Shown: positions 48,438-57,770, numbered from the stretch's first letter. The stretch: DNA of 64,000 nt from Arthrobacter sp. H20 (GCF_000520515.1 NZ_KI914748.1:16799-80798); one strand, 5' to 3'. Notes: generated from the letters alone by a model not told the origin. Made by a program: numbers and translations.

Positions 48438-49295
48438 GTGAATGTTTTTTCCCTGCCCGCCAACGGGTCAATCGAGGTAGAGCCGATGGTCTCCCTCCTC
48501 AGAAACCACTTCATCCCGGGCTGCGAAGTCCCGGGCCGCTCCGGGCTCTCCCACACTCGGCTCCTCAGCACGCCCACCGGCCACCGTGCAGTGACCGTCA
48601 CGATCGGCCGAACCGGTGTAACGGTCAGCACCGCGGCTCCCAGAAATCAGCTTCCCGCCCTGAAAACGACAATCCGCCGCTGGCTGGACCTGGAAACGGA
48701 TCTGGAAAAAGTGGCGCGGGCCTTCATCTCGGACGCCCTCCTGGGGCCGTTGGTGAAGCATCGTCCGGGCCTGCGCGCCGTCGGCTACCCCGAGCCGTTC
48801 GAGGCAGCCGTCATGACTGTCCTCGGCCAGCAGGTCTCGGTGGCGGCAGCTGGCACCTTTGGTGGCCGGCTGGCTGCTGCCTACGGAACGCCTGGAGAGG
48901 CAGGGTTGACCATCTTTCCCACCCCGGCAGTCCTTGCGTCGGCTCCCCCTGAGGACTTACGCAGCGCCATCGGCGTCACCCGTACCCGTGGAGCTACCGT
49001 GCAGCACGTTGCCCGGGCTTTTTGCGACGGGCTGGTCCTCAGCGGCGACCACGCTGACGTCCGCACGGCGCTCCTGGCTATCCCCGGCATCGGCCCGTGG
49101 TCGGCCGACTATCTGGCCGTCAGGGTGCTCGGCGATCGGGATGCATTCACACCGGGCGATCTCGTCCTGCGCCGGGCGATGGGTAACCCCAGCATCAGTG
49201 AGGCCGAAACCCTGTCTGAGCGGTGGCGGCCGTACCGGGCGTACGCCCTGTTTCACTTGTGGATCGAGGCTACCTCGGCCAGAAGAGTGTCGTAG
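48438..49295 (+). CDS. AlkA-like DNA-3-methyladenine glycosylase (HhH-GPD)
   Basis: The enzyme removes alkylated bases from DNA. The hairpin-helix-hairpin-GPD module is seen in LLAIPGIGPWSADYLAVRVLG near residues 212-232, with the catalytic Asp in TPGDLVLRR about 242. An N-terminal AlkA-type beta domain is present (residues 1-75). At 285 residues it matches the glycosylase alone, with no Ada domain. GTG start at 48438. It lies 22 bp after the kinase gene and converges with the GDPD gene over 88 bp of non-coding sequence. Confidence 0.9.
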   Translation: MNVFSLPANGSIEVEPMVSLLRNHFIPGCEVPGRSGLSHTRLLSTPTGHRAVTVTIGRTGVTVSTAAPRNQLPALKTTIRRWLDLETDLEKVARAFISDALLGPLVKHRPGLRAVGYPEPFEAAVMTVLGQQVSVAAAGTFGGRLAAAYGTPGEAGLTIFPTPAVLASAPPEDLRSAIGVTRTRGATVQHVARAFCDGLVLSGDHADVRTALLAIPGIGPWSADYLAVRVLGDRDAFTPGDLVLRRAMGNPSISEAETLSERWRPYRAYALFHLWIEATSARRVS

Positions 49296-49383
49296 CCGCA
49301 GGGCAGTGGATGCTTAACGGCGCGGATGCGGGTGCTGTACTTTTCTTCGGCAGGGCTAGTGGGCGGCAGGCATGGTGTGGGCG

Positions 49384-50178
49384 TCAGGGTGCCTGCGGCC
49401 AGTGCCCCCGGGCGTTCATGACGGTAGCCAGACGGTCTGCGCGGTCGGAGACCAGCCCGTCAACACCACCGCCCATCAGGAGGAGTCGTTCCATCGCCTC
49501 GGCATCGTTGACCGTCCAGACGTGAAGCGGTAATCCCGCCGTCCTGCACCGGCTGACAAACCGTTCGGTCACCACTGAAACCCCAGCGTGCCGCACCGGA
49601 ACCTGTAGGCAATCCACCTTGAGAATCCGGGCCAAGCGATGGGTCTGGCCAAGCGGGCTCAACAGCCAAAGCAGCGCCGAGGACAATTGCCCGGCGGAAG
49701 AGGCAACGGGCCGGGACAACAGCTTCAGGACCTGCAGTCGCCGCCGATCCGAGAAGGAGGCAACCAGAACCCGGTCATGCGCACCAAGGCGCTCCACCAA
49801 CCGGGCGAAGGGCTCCACCGAGGCGTCATCTTTGATATCAATGTTCAGTTTGATGGCCGGCCAGCGGGTCAGCACTTCTTCGAGGGTGGGAATCGGTTCG
49901 ACTCCCCGGATGCGGACGGCGCCAAGTTCCGCCAGGGTGCGCCCCGCCACCGGCCCCGCAACGTCGCAGACTCGGTCCAGGAGCGCATCATGGAAGACCA
50001 TGACGGCGCCGTCGCGGGAGCTGCGGATGTCGATCTCGAGGTACCCGTAGCCCAGCTCGACGGCGGCCTCAAAGGCAGCCATCGAGTTTTCCAGCCCGTC
50101 GGCCGAGTACCCGCGATGAGACAGGGCGAGCGGCCGCTGCTGCCCGTCCGGCCCGACATTCTGCAGGTAGGGCAACAT
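49384..50178 (-). CDS. glycerophosphodiester phosphodiesterase
   Basis: GDPD enzymes cut glycerophosphodiesters to glycerol 3-phosphate and an alcohol. The active-site motifs are in place: ALSHRGYSADGLENSM near residue 18-33, LEIDIR, and VFHDALLDR. The TIM-barrel core continues with LNIDIKDD and ends with LHVWTVNDAE. No signal peptide is seen, so it acts in the cytosol. 264 residues. Its ATG lies 2 bp after the stop of the upstream HAD gene, suggesting one operon. Confidence 0.92.
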   Translation of the reverse strand: MLPYLQNVGPDGQQRPLALSHRGYSADGLENSMAAFEAAVELGYGYLEIDIRSSRDGAVMVFHDALLDRVCDVAGPVAGRTLAELGAVRIRGVEPIPTLEEVLTRWPAIKLNIDIKDDASVEPFARLVERLGAHDRVLVASFSDRRRLQVLKLLSRPVASSAGQLSSALLWLLSPLGQTHRLARILKVDCLQVPVRHAGVSVVTERFVSRCRTAGLPLHVWTVNDAEAMERLLLMGGGVDGLVSDRADRLATVMNARGHWPQAP

Positions 50179-50180
50179 GC

Positions 50181-50993
50181 CTAGAAGGTGGCCCTGAGGG
50201 CAGCCAGGCGTTCCTCAAGAATTTGCGCCACTCCGTCGTCGTCAAAGGCCGGTGCCTGCAGATCCGCTGCGGCAATGGCTTCCTGATGTCCCGACGCCAT
50301 GGCATACCCGGTGCCAGCCCAGCTAAGCATCTGGACGTCGTTGGGCATGTCCCCGAACGCGACGACGTCGACCTGGCTGATGCCACGGCTCGCGGCGAAT
50401 TCGGCGAGCGTGACCGATTTGTCGATGCCGGGCATCGACATTTCCAGTAGGGCAACACTCGGTGCGGAGTGGGTTGCTGCCACCAGATGGGCCACCGCTG
50501 GCCGGACCGTGTTGAGGAAGTTGTCCGGCCTAACCTCGCGTTCCCGGGCCAGAAACTTGATGACTCCCTGACCTTCTAGAGAATCCGCTAGCGGCATCGC
50601 TACAGCTCCAGCGAGGAGTTCCACCGCACCCTCCTCGGCAAAACCATGCTCAATGTGGAACCCGTTGACCGTCTCGGCGGCAAAGGATGCGGCCGGGTAA
50701 AGGTCAAGAATGATCTTTCGAGCCGCCAGGATGTTGCTGTGTTCGAGGAGGTGAGCGCTCAGCACCCTTTCGTCATCAAGATTGTAGGTCACGGCGCCGT
50801 TGGAGCAGATCACAGTCCCCCGGTGACCGAGCTGCTCGCGCAGCGGGTGGAGCCAGCGCGGCGGCCGGCCGGTGACAAACACCACCTCTACTCCAGCATC
50901 CAAGCACGCCTGGAACGCCTGAACTGTTCGGGGACTGATCTTGCCGTCGTGACCGACGATAGTTCCGTCCATGTCGCTGGCGACCAAGCGCAT
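50181..50993 (-). CDS. Cof-type HAD-IIB phosphatase
   Basis: The 270 residues carry the HAD nucleophile loop VASDMDGTIVGHDG near residue 4-17, IFVTGRPPRW near 45, and the metal loop AFGDMPNDVQMLSWAG near 215. The C2b cap puts it in the same class as the protein at 20974-21804, but the two are not close copies. Substrate unknown. ATG at 50993 has AAGGAG upstream; an in-frame start 21 codons earlier is not supported. GDPD follows 2 bp later, so the pair may recycle lipid head-group phosphates; that link is inference. Confidence 0.9.
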   Translation of the reverse strand: MRLVASDMDGTIVGHDGKISPRTVQAFQACLDAGVEVVFVTGRPPRWLHPLREQLGHRGTVICSNGAVTYNLDDERVLSAHLLEHSNILAARKIILDLYPAASFAAETVNGFHIEHGFAEEGAVELLAGAVAMPLADSLEGQGVIKFLAREREVRPDNFLNTVRPAVAHLVAATHSAPSVALLEMSMPGIDKSVTLAEFAASRGISQVDVVAFGDMPNDVQMLSWAGTGYAMASGHQEAIAAADLQAPAFDDDGVAQILEERLAALRATF

Positions 50994-51106
50994 GCGGGTA
51001 CTCCTTCTTAGAGCGGATCGCTTTAAGAATACCTGCCCAGACCAGCCCGGTTTCACTGGCCCAGGTACCCACCCAGAGCATCGTGAAAGGACCGGTTGGA
51101 GTATGC

Positions 51107-51637
51107 CTACTGCTCGAACGTAGCAATCAGTCGGGCACGTCCGAGGGTGTGCGAGAACAGGTTGAAGCCGAGGTAAGCATTGCTTCCTTCAGCCGGTACC
51201 TCAAGGCTTTCCACATCTACCGCGTGCACCACGACGTGGTAGTGATGTGGGCCGTGACCAGCAGGAGGCGCCGCGCCGATGAAGCCGTTGTAGCCGCCGT
51301 CGTTCCTTAACTGGATGGCGCGGTCCGGCAATTCGGTGCTGCCTTCCACGCCTGCGCCCGATGGCAACGAGGTGGTGCTGACCGGAAGGTTGAAGACCGC
51401 CCAGTGCCAGAATCCACTGGCTGTCGGGGCATCCGGATCGTAAACCGTCACGGCGAAACTCTTTGTTCCTTCAGGGAACTCGCTCCACGACAGTTGGGGG
51501 GAAAGATCCTTTCCGCCGGGAATCCCCATGACGCCGGACGCGTGCTTCGCGTCCAGCGGCTGGTTGTCCTCGATGTCTGTGCTGGTAAGAGTAAATTCGG
51601 GGACTGTTGGAAGGTCTGCGTACGGATCACGGGTCAT
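51107..51637 (-). CDS. YbhB/YbcL-type phosphatidylethanolamine-binding protein
   Basis: The 176-residue PEBP-fold protein has the ligand motif [20 protein letters not shown] near residues 63-82 and [13 protein letters not shown] near 127, both typical. Bacterial members have been linked with control of proteins or lipid binding, but the function is uncertain. It lies 13 bp after the carbohydrate kinase on the same strand, with ATG at 51637. The 113 bp between it and the HAD gene shows no clear terminator. Confidence 0.9.
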   Translation of the reverse strand: MTRDPYADLPTVPEFTLTSTDIEDNQPLDAKHASGVMGIPGGKDLSPQLSWSEFPEGTKSFAVTVYDPDAPTASGFWHWAVFNLPVSTTSLPSGAGVEGSTELPDRAIQLRNDGGYNGFIGAAPPAGHGPHHYHVVVHAVDVESLEVPAEGSNAYLGFNLFSHTLGRARLIATFEQ

Positions 51638-51650
51638 GACTACTCCTGGC

Positions 51651-52577
51651 TCATTTGGGATCTGGCACTAGCTCGCTACGTACTGGCGGATTCGCGCCGG
51701 CACGGGAAACTGTAACGGCTGCCGCTTTCGCAGCATAGGCGAGCACCGCTTCCATCTGCTCAACGGATATGTGGCGCAGGTCATTCCGGTGCTGCGCTCC
51801 GACCAGGCCGCGGTCCACCAGAGAACCCAGTAGGGCCGACATGAAGGAGTCACCCGCGCCCACCGTGTCGACCACTTGAGTGGCCGGGGCTGGCACTGAG
51901 GTTTCGCCACGCGATACGACGGCCCAGGGGCCGAGCGAGCCGCGCGTCACCACCACCATGGCTGGACCCTTCGCCAACCATTTCCGGGCAGTCTCGAATA
52001 CATCCTGGCCTGGATAGAGCCACTCGAGATCCTCATCTGAGGCCTTCACTACGTCGGCGAGTTCAACAAATTTCTCGGCCTGCGTTCGGGCGTAGTCGAC
52101 ATCGGTGACGATGCTCGGACGGCAGTTCGGATCGTAGGAGATGGTCGCGAGAGGGTGGGCCCGCTGGGCGACGGAGAGCACTTCAGCGGCTCCCGGCTCA
52201 AGCATGGTCGCGATCGAGCCGGTATGCAGCAGCGTGGTGCCCTCAAGGATCTGCTCGGTCTGCTCACGGACAGTCGGCAGGTCCCACATGAGCTGGAACT
52301 TGTAGGAGGCCCCGCCTGCAGGATCCAGCCGTGCTGTGGCGATGCTGGTGGGGTGATCGTCCGGCCCTATCGGGGTCAGCACTGAGTTGCTGCGGAGGTG
52401 CTCGTGGATCATCCGGCCATACTCGTCGTCGCCCCAGCGGCCGATGAATCGGCAGGGATGTCCCAGTCTGGCCAGGCCGACGGCCACGTTCATGGGGCTA
52501 CCGCCCACGTGGGCGCGGGGCGAGGCGACATCGCTGATGACTTCGTCTATGAGGGTTTCCCCGATCACGGTGAGCAC
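51651..52577 (-). CDS. PfkB-family carbohydrate kinase (fructokinase-like)
   Basis: The 308 residues have the ribokinase-family start [18 protein letters not shown] (residues 24-41) and the C-terminal anion-hole motif [17 protein letters not shown] (about 236-252), with the catalytic Asp. It would phosphorylate a sugar such as fructose at the expense of ATP; the exact sugar is not defined. The GTG start at 52577 touches an inverted repeat at 52578-52591, a possible operator. Cotranscription with the PEBP gene is likely. Confidence 0.9.
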   Translation of the reverse strand: MLTVIGETLIDEVISDVASPRAHVGGSPMNVAVGLARLGHPCRFIGRWGDDEYGRMIHEHLRSNSVLTPIGPDDHPTSIATARLDPAGGASYKFQLMWDLPTVREQTEQILEGTTLLHTGSIATMLEPGAAEVLSVAQRAHPLATISYDPNCRPSIVTDVDYARTQAEKFVELADVVKASDEDLEWLYPGQDVFETARKWLAKGPAMVVVTRGSLGPWAVVSRGETSVPAPATQVVDTVGAGDSFMSALLGSLVDRGLVGAQHRNDLRHISVEQMEAVLAYAAKAAAVTVSRAGANPPVRSELVPDPK

Positions 52578-52591
52578 GCTAACAAGTTAGC
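52578..52591. promoter_or_regulatory. GCTAAC-AA-GTTAGC palindrome at the kinase start
   Basis: A perfect 6-bp inverted repeat with a 2-nt centre directly abuts the GTG start of the kinase. It could bind a regulator or form a small hairpin over the translation start. The rest of the 186-bp divergent gap up to 52763 shows no other clear signal. Confidence 0.35.
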
Positions 52592-52763
52592 ATCTCGGGC
52601 CGTCGAGCGGACGGGCGCGACGGCGGCGCGCTTCCTGGGCGCGCCGTGTGATCTCGCGCACACCACCCCGAAACCGACCGCTAGTTGCCTAAGGCTACGG
52701 CTAAGATGGGGGTGGACTACGCCATCCGAGGCGACTAGAAGACTTCGACCTGTTGGGGAAATC

Positions 52764-53363
52764 ATGAAGATCAAAAACGCAGCGGCCATCGCCGTCATTG
52801 CACTTGCCACGCTGACAGCGTGCGGTGAATCCACCGAGTCAGCCGCCCCCTCGGAGGCTGCTGGACCCACCCCCGCGAGCTCCACCGCACCGGCGCAGAA
52901 TATTCAGCCGCCCGAGACCAATGACCTCATGAGTGAAGCAAGCCCAGAGGGTGCACGGGCATTCCTCCACAACGTCTTCGAACTGAAGTCCTACAACCAG
53001 CGGACCGGTGAGACCGGGGAGTTACTCGCCGCCTTCGACGGCGCTGACGCTGCAACAGCAGAGGCCGAAGAGTTTGCTGCCATGTATGACGATGGCGGAT
53101 GGGTGCTTGGAGGTCAGCCGAAGGTCAAGCAAATCATCGTTACCACTCCAGCGGACGAAGTCTCCGAAGACGTTGAGGTGGACGCGCTGATTACCGTCAA
53201 CCCTGACGCCTACACCTCGTTCGATGCGGCAGGAGAGGTCCAGGAGACGCGCCCATTCGACCCCGCCGGCACCATCTACTCGGCGACGGTCGTCTTCTCG
53301 GAGGGCGCCTGGAAAGCCACTTCCCTTGAAGAAACGCCCGACGCAGAAATCCCGTCAGAGTAA
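52764..53363 (+). CDS. secreted lipoprotein, DUF6318-like
   Basis: Residues 1-20 form a lipoprotein signal with the lipobox LTAC, so Cys-20 should be acylated. A Ser/Thr/Pro/Ala-rich linker follows, and the C-terminal domain begins SPEGARAFLHNVFELKSYNQ near residue 60-79, as in the Arthrobacter DUF6318 proteins. The function is unknown. ATG at 52764 gives this signal; an upstream extension of the frame is not supported. It ends at a long bidirectional terminator. Confidence 0.75.
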   Translation: MKIKNAAAIAVIALATLTACGESTESAAPSEAAGPTPASSTAPAQNIQPPETNDLMSEASPEGARAFLHNVFELKSYNQRTGETGELLAAFDGADAATAEAEEFAAMYDDGGWVLGGQPKVKQIIVTTPADEVSEDVEVDALITVNPDAYTSFDAAGEVQETRPFDPAGTIYSATVVFSEGAWKATSLEETPDAEIPSE

Positions 53364-53364
53364 C

Positions 53365-53405
53365 CCTATTCGGCCGTCAGCGCACTTCGCTGACGGCCGA
53401 ATAGG
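53365..53405. terminator. bidirectional terminator shared by lipoprotein and ROK genes
   Basis: An 18-bp perfect inverted repeat (53365-53382 and 53388-53405) with a 5-nt loop lies between the convergent genes. The ROK gene stop at 53377 is inside it, so its last codons form one arm. It should end transcription from both sides. Confidence 0.9.
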
Positions 53406-54291
53406 CTGCACCCACCAGAGCGGCGTCGTCGGGCAGGATTGCCTGCTCAATCCTGAAATTGGCTAGACGCTCGTCGGCGAGGATCATTCCAGTGCGAACT
53501 GCGGGTTCCACTAAATCCCAGGACCTGGACATGGATCCGCCGATTACCAGGATCCCGGCGTCGAAACGATTGATCACGGCAGCCAGTGTCTCGCCCAGGG
53601 CGCCGAACGCCCTGTCCAGCACCTGCCGAGCCGTCGCATCGCCGGCGCGGCTGAGGTCAGCGATCGTGTGAACGTCAGGACCAGCTATCGGATCCGCCCC
53701 CGACGCCTCGGCGAAGGCAGTACGAATGGCCCTACGGGACACAGTGTTTTCCAGGGGACGGCCCTGGTAGCTCTCCTGGTGGATACTTCCGTCGGGTGAA
53801 ACTGCGGGCCCGGTGCTGACTGGGTCACCGTCGACCAGGAATGTTGAGCCCACCCCGGTTCCCAGGGTGATGCAGACGGCACGTTCTACACCCTGGGCGG
53901 CACCCAGCGCGTATTCACCTATGCCGAACGCGTCAGCATCGTTGAGGAAATGGATAGCGCCGGGCGTAGGTTTGATCCGCCCCATCAGGGCGGCACCGAG
54001 ATCGAAGCCAAACAGGCTGTCGAACTTTCCCACGTGTTCAAACCGGCCGATACCGTGCTCATAATCGAACGGTCCGGGGATCGCGACAGACCATACAGCT
54101 CCCGGCGCGCCGCCCAGTGCGTCAGCGGCAACCCCAATCTCCTCGACCAGGCTCTCAGCGGTGCCTTGGGCCTGCAGGTGCACCCGGGCCAGCGACCCTC
54201 GATCGATGGCCCAGGTTCCCGATTCCACCAGCGCGGCAGTGAGGTGGGTGCCACCGATTTCTAGCACGGGGATGGTGTTGGTGCCGCTCAT
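53377..54291 (-). CDS. ROK-family sugar kinase
   Basis: The 304-residue protein has the phosphate-1 motif VLEIGGTHLTAALVE near residue 9, the sugar site HFLNDADAFGIGEYALGAA (about 113-131) and the loop ITLGTGVGSTFLVDG near 140. ROK kinases phosphorylate glucose, N-acetylhexosamines or related sugars. The C-terminal Cys-rich zinc motif typical of many ROK members is not visible, so it is a variant type. Substrate unknown. It stands alone on the minus strand. Confidence 0.85.
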   Translation of the reverse strand: MSGTNTIPVLEIGGTHLTAALVESGTWAIDRGSLARVHLQAQGTAESLVEEIGVAADALGGAPGAVWSVAIPGPFDYEHGIGRFEHVGKFDSLFGFDLGAALMGRIKPTPGAIHFLNDADAFGIGEYALGAAQGVERAVCITLGTGVGSTFLVDGDPVSTGPAVSPDGSIHQESYQGRPLENTVSRRAIRTAFAEASGADPIAGPDVHTIADLSRAGDATARQVLDRAFGALGETLAAVINRFDAGILVIGGSMSRSWDLVEPAVRTGMILADERLANFRIEQAILPDDAALVGAAYSAVSEVR

Positions 54292-54388
54292 TGATGGATG
54301 CCTTTCAGTCGGTCTGAATACGTTATCCCCGAACCCGGATCAACAGTAATTCGCTACGGCTCCCGTCTGCGGAGGCCACGGAACCTGT

Positions 54389-55276
54389 TCAGGTGGCTAT
54401 CAGCTGGGCTACCGCCTGGACCACCTGGTCCCACGCATCAGTTCCCGGGGCGATCATGGCAAAGTGGTCACCGGGGATTGCGATCAAGTCCGCAGCCGCA
54501 CCTGCGGCCACTGCCGCAGAGACATAGCTTTCCGACTGGCTGAGCGGAACCGTCGAGTCGTCCTCACCGTGCAGCGCCAGTACCGGAATGGCCAGCGGAA
54601 TTGCTGCCATCGGGTCGGCCAGCCGATAGCGTTCGGGATCCTCAGCCGGATCCACTCCCAACAGGTTCAGCACCGCACCATCGCCCAACCCCAGTTCGTG
54701 GGCCTGAGCCAGGTTCAGCACCCCTGACTGGCTGACGACGCCGGTCAGCGGCACCAGTGGCGTCCCGGCTCCGGGCGCACCGTCGGGCAATCCTGATCGC
54801 CCGGCGGCCCACACGGCCAGGTGTCCGCCTGCTGAGTGGCCGAGGGCCGTCGTCGTGCTTAGATCCAGACTGTGCTCGTCGGCGGCAGCGGCCAGGAGAT
54901 CTATTCCGGCACTCACATCGTCGAAGGTTTCAGGCCACCCACCACCATTGCCTGCCCGCCGGTATTCAAGGTTCCAGCAGACGTAGCCGCGGGACGCTAG
55001 GTCCTCGGCGAGCGGCTGTCCGAGATCCAGCCCGTAACCGTCGCGCCAGTAGCCACCGTGAATGATGACGACGACGCCGGGGCGGCGATTCGCTGCCGGT
55101 AGATACAACTCGGCAAACTGGCTCGGATCATCACCATAGGTGTAGGGCTGGGGCGTCACTGGTTCCTCAGATTGCTCGGTGGTGGCGGCAGGCCCGCCGG
55201 GCACGCAGCCCGCGAGCGCAGTTGCTGCAAGGGTGCCCGCGGCGCCCAGCAGGGTGCGTCGGCGTAGGTTATCCAC
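54389..55276 (-). CDS. exported alpha/beta-hydrolase lipoprotein
   Basis: GTG at 55276 gives an N-terminus VDNLRRRTLLGAAGTLAATALAGC, with a Tat-like RRRT and a lipobox ALAGC, so it is probably a membrane-anchored lipoprotein. The 295-residue chain has the hydrolase motifs IIHGGYWRDGYG (oxyanion region), nucleophile elbow ALGHSAGGHLA, the Asp in LHGEDDSTVPL and the His in GDHFAMI. It resembles S9-like or kynurenine-formamidase-like hydrolases. Substrate unknown. The upstream in-frame extension is not supported. Confidence 0.85.
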   Translation of the reverse strand: MDNLRRRTLLGAAGTLAATALAGCVPGGPAATTEQSEEPVTPQPYTYGDDPSQFAELYLPAANRRPGVVVIIHGGYWRDGYGLDLGQPLAEDLASRGYVCWNLEYRRAGNGGGWPETFDDVSAGIDLLAAAADEHSLDLSTTTALGHSAGGHLAVWAAGRSGLPDGAPGAGTPLVPLTGVVSQSGVLNLAQAHELGLGDGAVLNLLGVDPAEDPERYRLADPMAAIPLAIPVLALHGEDDSTVPLSQSESYVSAAVAAGAAADLIAIPGDHFAMIAPGTDAWDQVVQAVAQLIAT

Positions 55277-55354
55277 ACCGGAAGCGTAACCGTACCTGCC
55301 CTTCCCTTGTGTTGGCGCTGGTGTTTGAATGAATAGACCAATCGAGAGGGAACA

Positions 55355-55672
55355 ATGCAAACCAAAGGAACCCGACGGCTTATTGGCGGCGGCATAGCCC
55401 TGGCAGCCACCATATTCATCCTGCCGACTGCGCTGTTTGAGGTCGTCAGTGGAACTGCCCAAGGAGCCGCTGTTGTGCTCTTTACCCTGGGTGCGATCCT
55501 TTTGGTCGGTGGACTGTACCTGGTGATCACCGGTCTCCGGAAGCGATCACGCGATCTACGCACCCCGCGCAGCTATGACACCCGGCAGGGCACCACCAAG
55601 GACGAAGACCGCCCGGTTGACGGCCACTCGATGCCCACAGCCGCTCGTCAGGGGCAGATCGGCATCTTCTAA
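55355..55672 (+). CDS. small membrane protein with two transmembrane helices
   Basis: The 105 residues begin with a basic start, two hydrophobic helices (about residues 9-27 and 38-65) and end with a basic, hydrophilic tail rich in R, D and T. Unknown function. It lies 69 bp before the alarmone synthetase gene on the same strand, which could place both on one transcript. Confidence 0.6.
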   Translation: MQTKGTRRLIGGGIALAATIFILPTALFEVVSGTAQGAAVVLFTLGAILLVGGLYLVITGLRKRSRDLRTPRSYDTRQGTTKDEDRPVDGHSMPTAARQGQIGIF

Positions 55673-55741
55673 CCCTCCCCCTACCAGGTGTGTCAGACCC
55701 GGCCGATAGGATGGCGTGAAGCCATCGTCGGAGGAGTGTTC

Positions 55742-56848
55742 ATGAGCGCCTGGGATCAGTTGGATGACCGCCTCCGCCCCGCGGTGGAAGTGAGCACCCT
55801 CCAGTTTGAACGGGTACGGCCGCGCCTGGAAGAAGTCACCCGCCAGATGCAGGAGGGTATCCAGGGTATTTTCGTCGGCACCGAACTCAATCCACTATTT
55901 GTCACAGCCCGCACCAAGACCGTCGAGTCCTTCCGTGACAAGGCCTCCCGCGTGCTCGCGGCGACGTCTCCCGGGGACCTGCCAACCCTCGTGTTCCCTG
56001 ACCCGTTGCGCAACCTGACCGACGTCGTAGGCGTCCGGGTTATCACCACCCTGCCCCACGAGGTGGATGTTGCAGCCAACCTGATCAAGCGCCAGCGTCA
56101 GGAGTTTGACTGCCGGGGGGACCGGGAGAAGGACATCGGCACCATCGAATCCGGCACCTACGGCTACTCGAGCAGGCACCTGATCTTGCGGACTATCCAG
56201 AACGATGCGGTCAAGGAATATCAGCGTGCGCTGGACCCTGCTGCCAAAGCGGGTGGCAGCTATATGCTTGAGGTGCAGATCCGCACTGTACTGGCCCATG
56301 CCTGGTCGGAAATCGAACACGATATCCGGTTCAAGGCTTCCAATCCGCGCGCCTGGAGCCCCTACTTCGACCGGCAGTTCACTGGGACCGCTGCGATGCT
56401 CGAATCGGTGGAATCGGCCTTCGCTGAACTGCACGAGCGTTACGAAACGGTCACTGGCTTTTGGGATGAGAGCGGTGAGGGAAGCGTCCCGCTCACCCCC
56501 AACCGGGTGCGCGATGTGTGGCAGACCCTCCTCCCCCACGTCGATCGAAAGTCCGATGACGACTGGGGCTGGGCAGCCGAATTACTCGCTGCCCACGAAC
56601 TGACGACCACGACGGCCCTGGCATCGCTCCTGCAGGCGGACACCATCACCTCGGTGCGCCGAGCGCTGGATCATCGGTACTCGCCGGGCCCGGACCGCCT
56701 GCTCGACGACGTGTTGCTCTGGCACTATGGGGAACGGCACATTGACCTCACTGCCGAACCCGCTGACGCCGCTGTCTCACCCCGCCGGGACAGTTTGCAA
56801 CGTCGTCATCGGCAAATGGCAACATACCGGGCGCCTGAGGCACGGTAG
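55742..56848 (+). CDS. RelA/SpoT-type (p)ppGpp synthetase domain protein
   Basis: The 368 residues have a RelA/SpoT nucleotidyltransferase core: ESFRDKASR (residues 62-70), DVVGVRV (94-100), GYSSRHL (141-147) and EVQIRTVLAHAWSEIEHDI (177-195), the family motifs for GTP binding and pyrophosphate transfer. There is no HD hydrolase or ACT domain, so it is a small alarmone synthetase with a 170-residue helical C-terminus of unknown role. GGAGGAG precedes ATG 55742. It is followed by a caspase gene 88 bp downstream with its own promoter-like sequence. Whether it makes ppGpp or another nucleotide is not known. Confidence 0.85.
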   Translation: MSAWDQLDDRLRPAVEVSTLQFERVRPRLEEVTRQMQEGIQGIFVGTELNPLFVTARTKTVESFRDKASRVLAATSPGDLPTLVFPDPLRNLTDVVGVRVITTLPHEVDVAANLIKRQRQEFDCRGDREKDIGTIESGTYGYSSRHLILRTIQNDAVKEYQRALDPAAKAGGSYMLEVQIRTVLAHAWSEIEHDIRFKASNPRAWSPYFDRQFTGTAAMLESVESAFAELHERYETVTGFWDESGEGSVPLTPNRVRDVWQTLLPHVDRKSDDDWGWAAELLAAHELTTTTALASLLQADTITSVRRALDHRYSPGPDRLLDDVLLWHYGERHIDLTAEPADAAVSPRRDSLQRRHRQMATYRAPEAR

Positions 56849-56858
56849 GCACCGGGCA

Positions 56859-56892
56859 GTAACACCGCCGTAACAGCCGTTCCGCTAGATTG
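56859..56892 (+). promoter_or_regulatory. GTAACA direct repeat and -10 box before caspase gene 1
   Basis: GTAACA-CCGCC-GTAACA (56859-56875) is a 6-nt direct repeat with a 5-nt spacer, the geometry used by OmpR-type regulators. TAGATT (56887-56892) lies 11 nt downstream as a -10-like hexamer, so the repeat falls at the -35 region. A matching layout precedes the second caspase gene at 59526-59558. From memory, MtrA of Streptomyces binds similar GTAAC repeats; this link is inference. Confidence 0.6.
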
Positions 56893-56936
56893 CCGCATAC
56901 CTGTGATCAGGCAGGTCCTGTGGAAGGAGCAGCGCA

Positions 56937-57764
56937 ATGTCCAAGTACGCACTCTGCGTTGGCATAAATAAGTTCGAGAACCTGCCGACCAATGGCTGGC
57001 TCAACGGCTGCGTCAATGATGCGAAGGACTTTGCCGCGTTGCTCACCGAACAGTACGGATTCACGAAGCGGAACGTCACCGTCCTGCTGGATTCGAAAGC
57101 AACGAAAAGCGCTGTCGTCGGCAAGTTGCAGGCAATGGTGAAGCGGGCCAAACCGGGCGATCACCTGGTCTTCACCTTTTCCAGCCATGGCACCCAGGTT
57201 CTGGATACGTCAGGGGACGAACCGGATGGCGCCGACGAAGCGTTCGTCACGTTCGATATGCGGCAAAAGGGCGACCAGTGGGACGCGTCAACGCTCATTC
57301 TCGACGACGAGTTGCATGACCTGCTCGGCACTGTCCCCGACGGCGCCCTGCTCGACGTCGTCCTTGACACCTGTCACAGCGGCACCGGACTGCGTGCCCT
57401 TGATCTGCTGCCCACCAGACGGCCGCGATTCGTGCCGCCACCCACGCCGCTCGGACTTGAATTGACAGAATCTGCTGATCCTCACGCGTTCCGCGACCTG
57501 GTCCGCTCCGATGCTGGGGCCAAACCGGTATTGTTCGCCGCCTGCCGGTCCGACCAGACGGCTGCTGACGCCGACTTCTCCGGGCGGTACAGCGGCGCAT
57601 TCAGCCATTTTCTGCTTCAAGCGCTCAGGGACGATCCGGCCACCAACCGGCGGGACGTGTTGAAGCGGGTCAGCGCCGACCTGCGGGGTGGAAAGTTCAC
57701 CCAGCGGGCCCAACTGGAAGCACCCATGGCCGCTAAAAACGCTCCCTGGGGTACCGTCGCCTAG
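56937..57764 (+). CDS. caspase-fold (C14, metacaspase-like) peptidase
   Basis: The 275 residues form a single p20/p10 caspase domain. It begins KYALCVGINKF, the catalytic His lies in VFTFSSHGTQV (His-84) and the Cys in VVLDTCHSGTG (Cys-146). The p10-like tail follows after a proline-rich loop near 165. Prokaryotic members (orthocaspases) usually cut after Arg or Lys and are often activated by calcium or partner domains; none is fused here. AAGGAG lies 8 nt before ATG 56937. The stop faces a zinc protease gene 6 bp away on the other strand. Confidence 0.9.
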   Translation: MSKYALCVGINKFENLPTNGWLNGCVNDAKDFAALLTEQYGFTKRNVTVLLDSKATKSAVVGKLQAMVKRAKPGDHLVFTFSSHGTQVLDTSGDEPDGADEAFVTFDMRQKGDQWDASTLILDDELHDLLGTVPDGALLDVVLDTCHSGTGLRALDLLPTRRPRFVPPPTPLGLELTESADPHAFRDLVRSDAGAKPVLFAACRSDQTAADADFSGRYSGAFSHFLLQALRDDPATNRRDVLKRVSADLRGGKFTQRAQLEAPMAAKNAPWGTVA

Positions 57765-57770
57765 GTGCTG

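Noticed and set aside
52398..52763. Upstream extension of the lipoprotein frame, opposite the sugar kinase
   Set aside because: The ATG at 52764 begins a perfect lipoprotein signal; the extension overlaps the kinase gene antisense.
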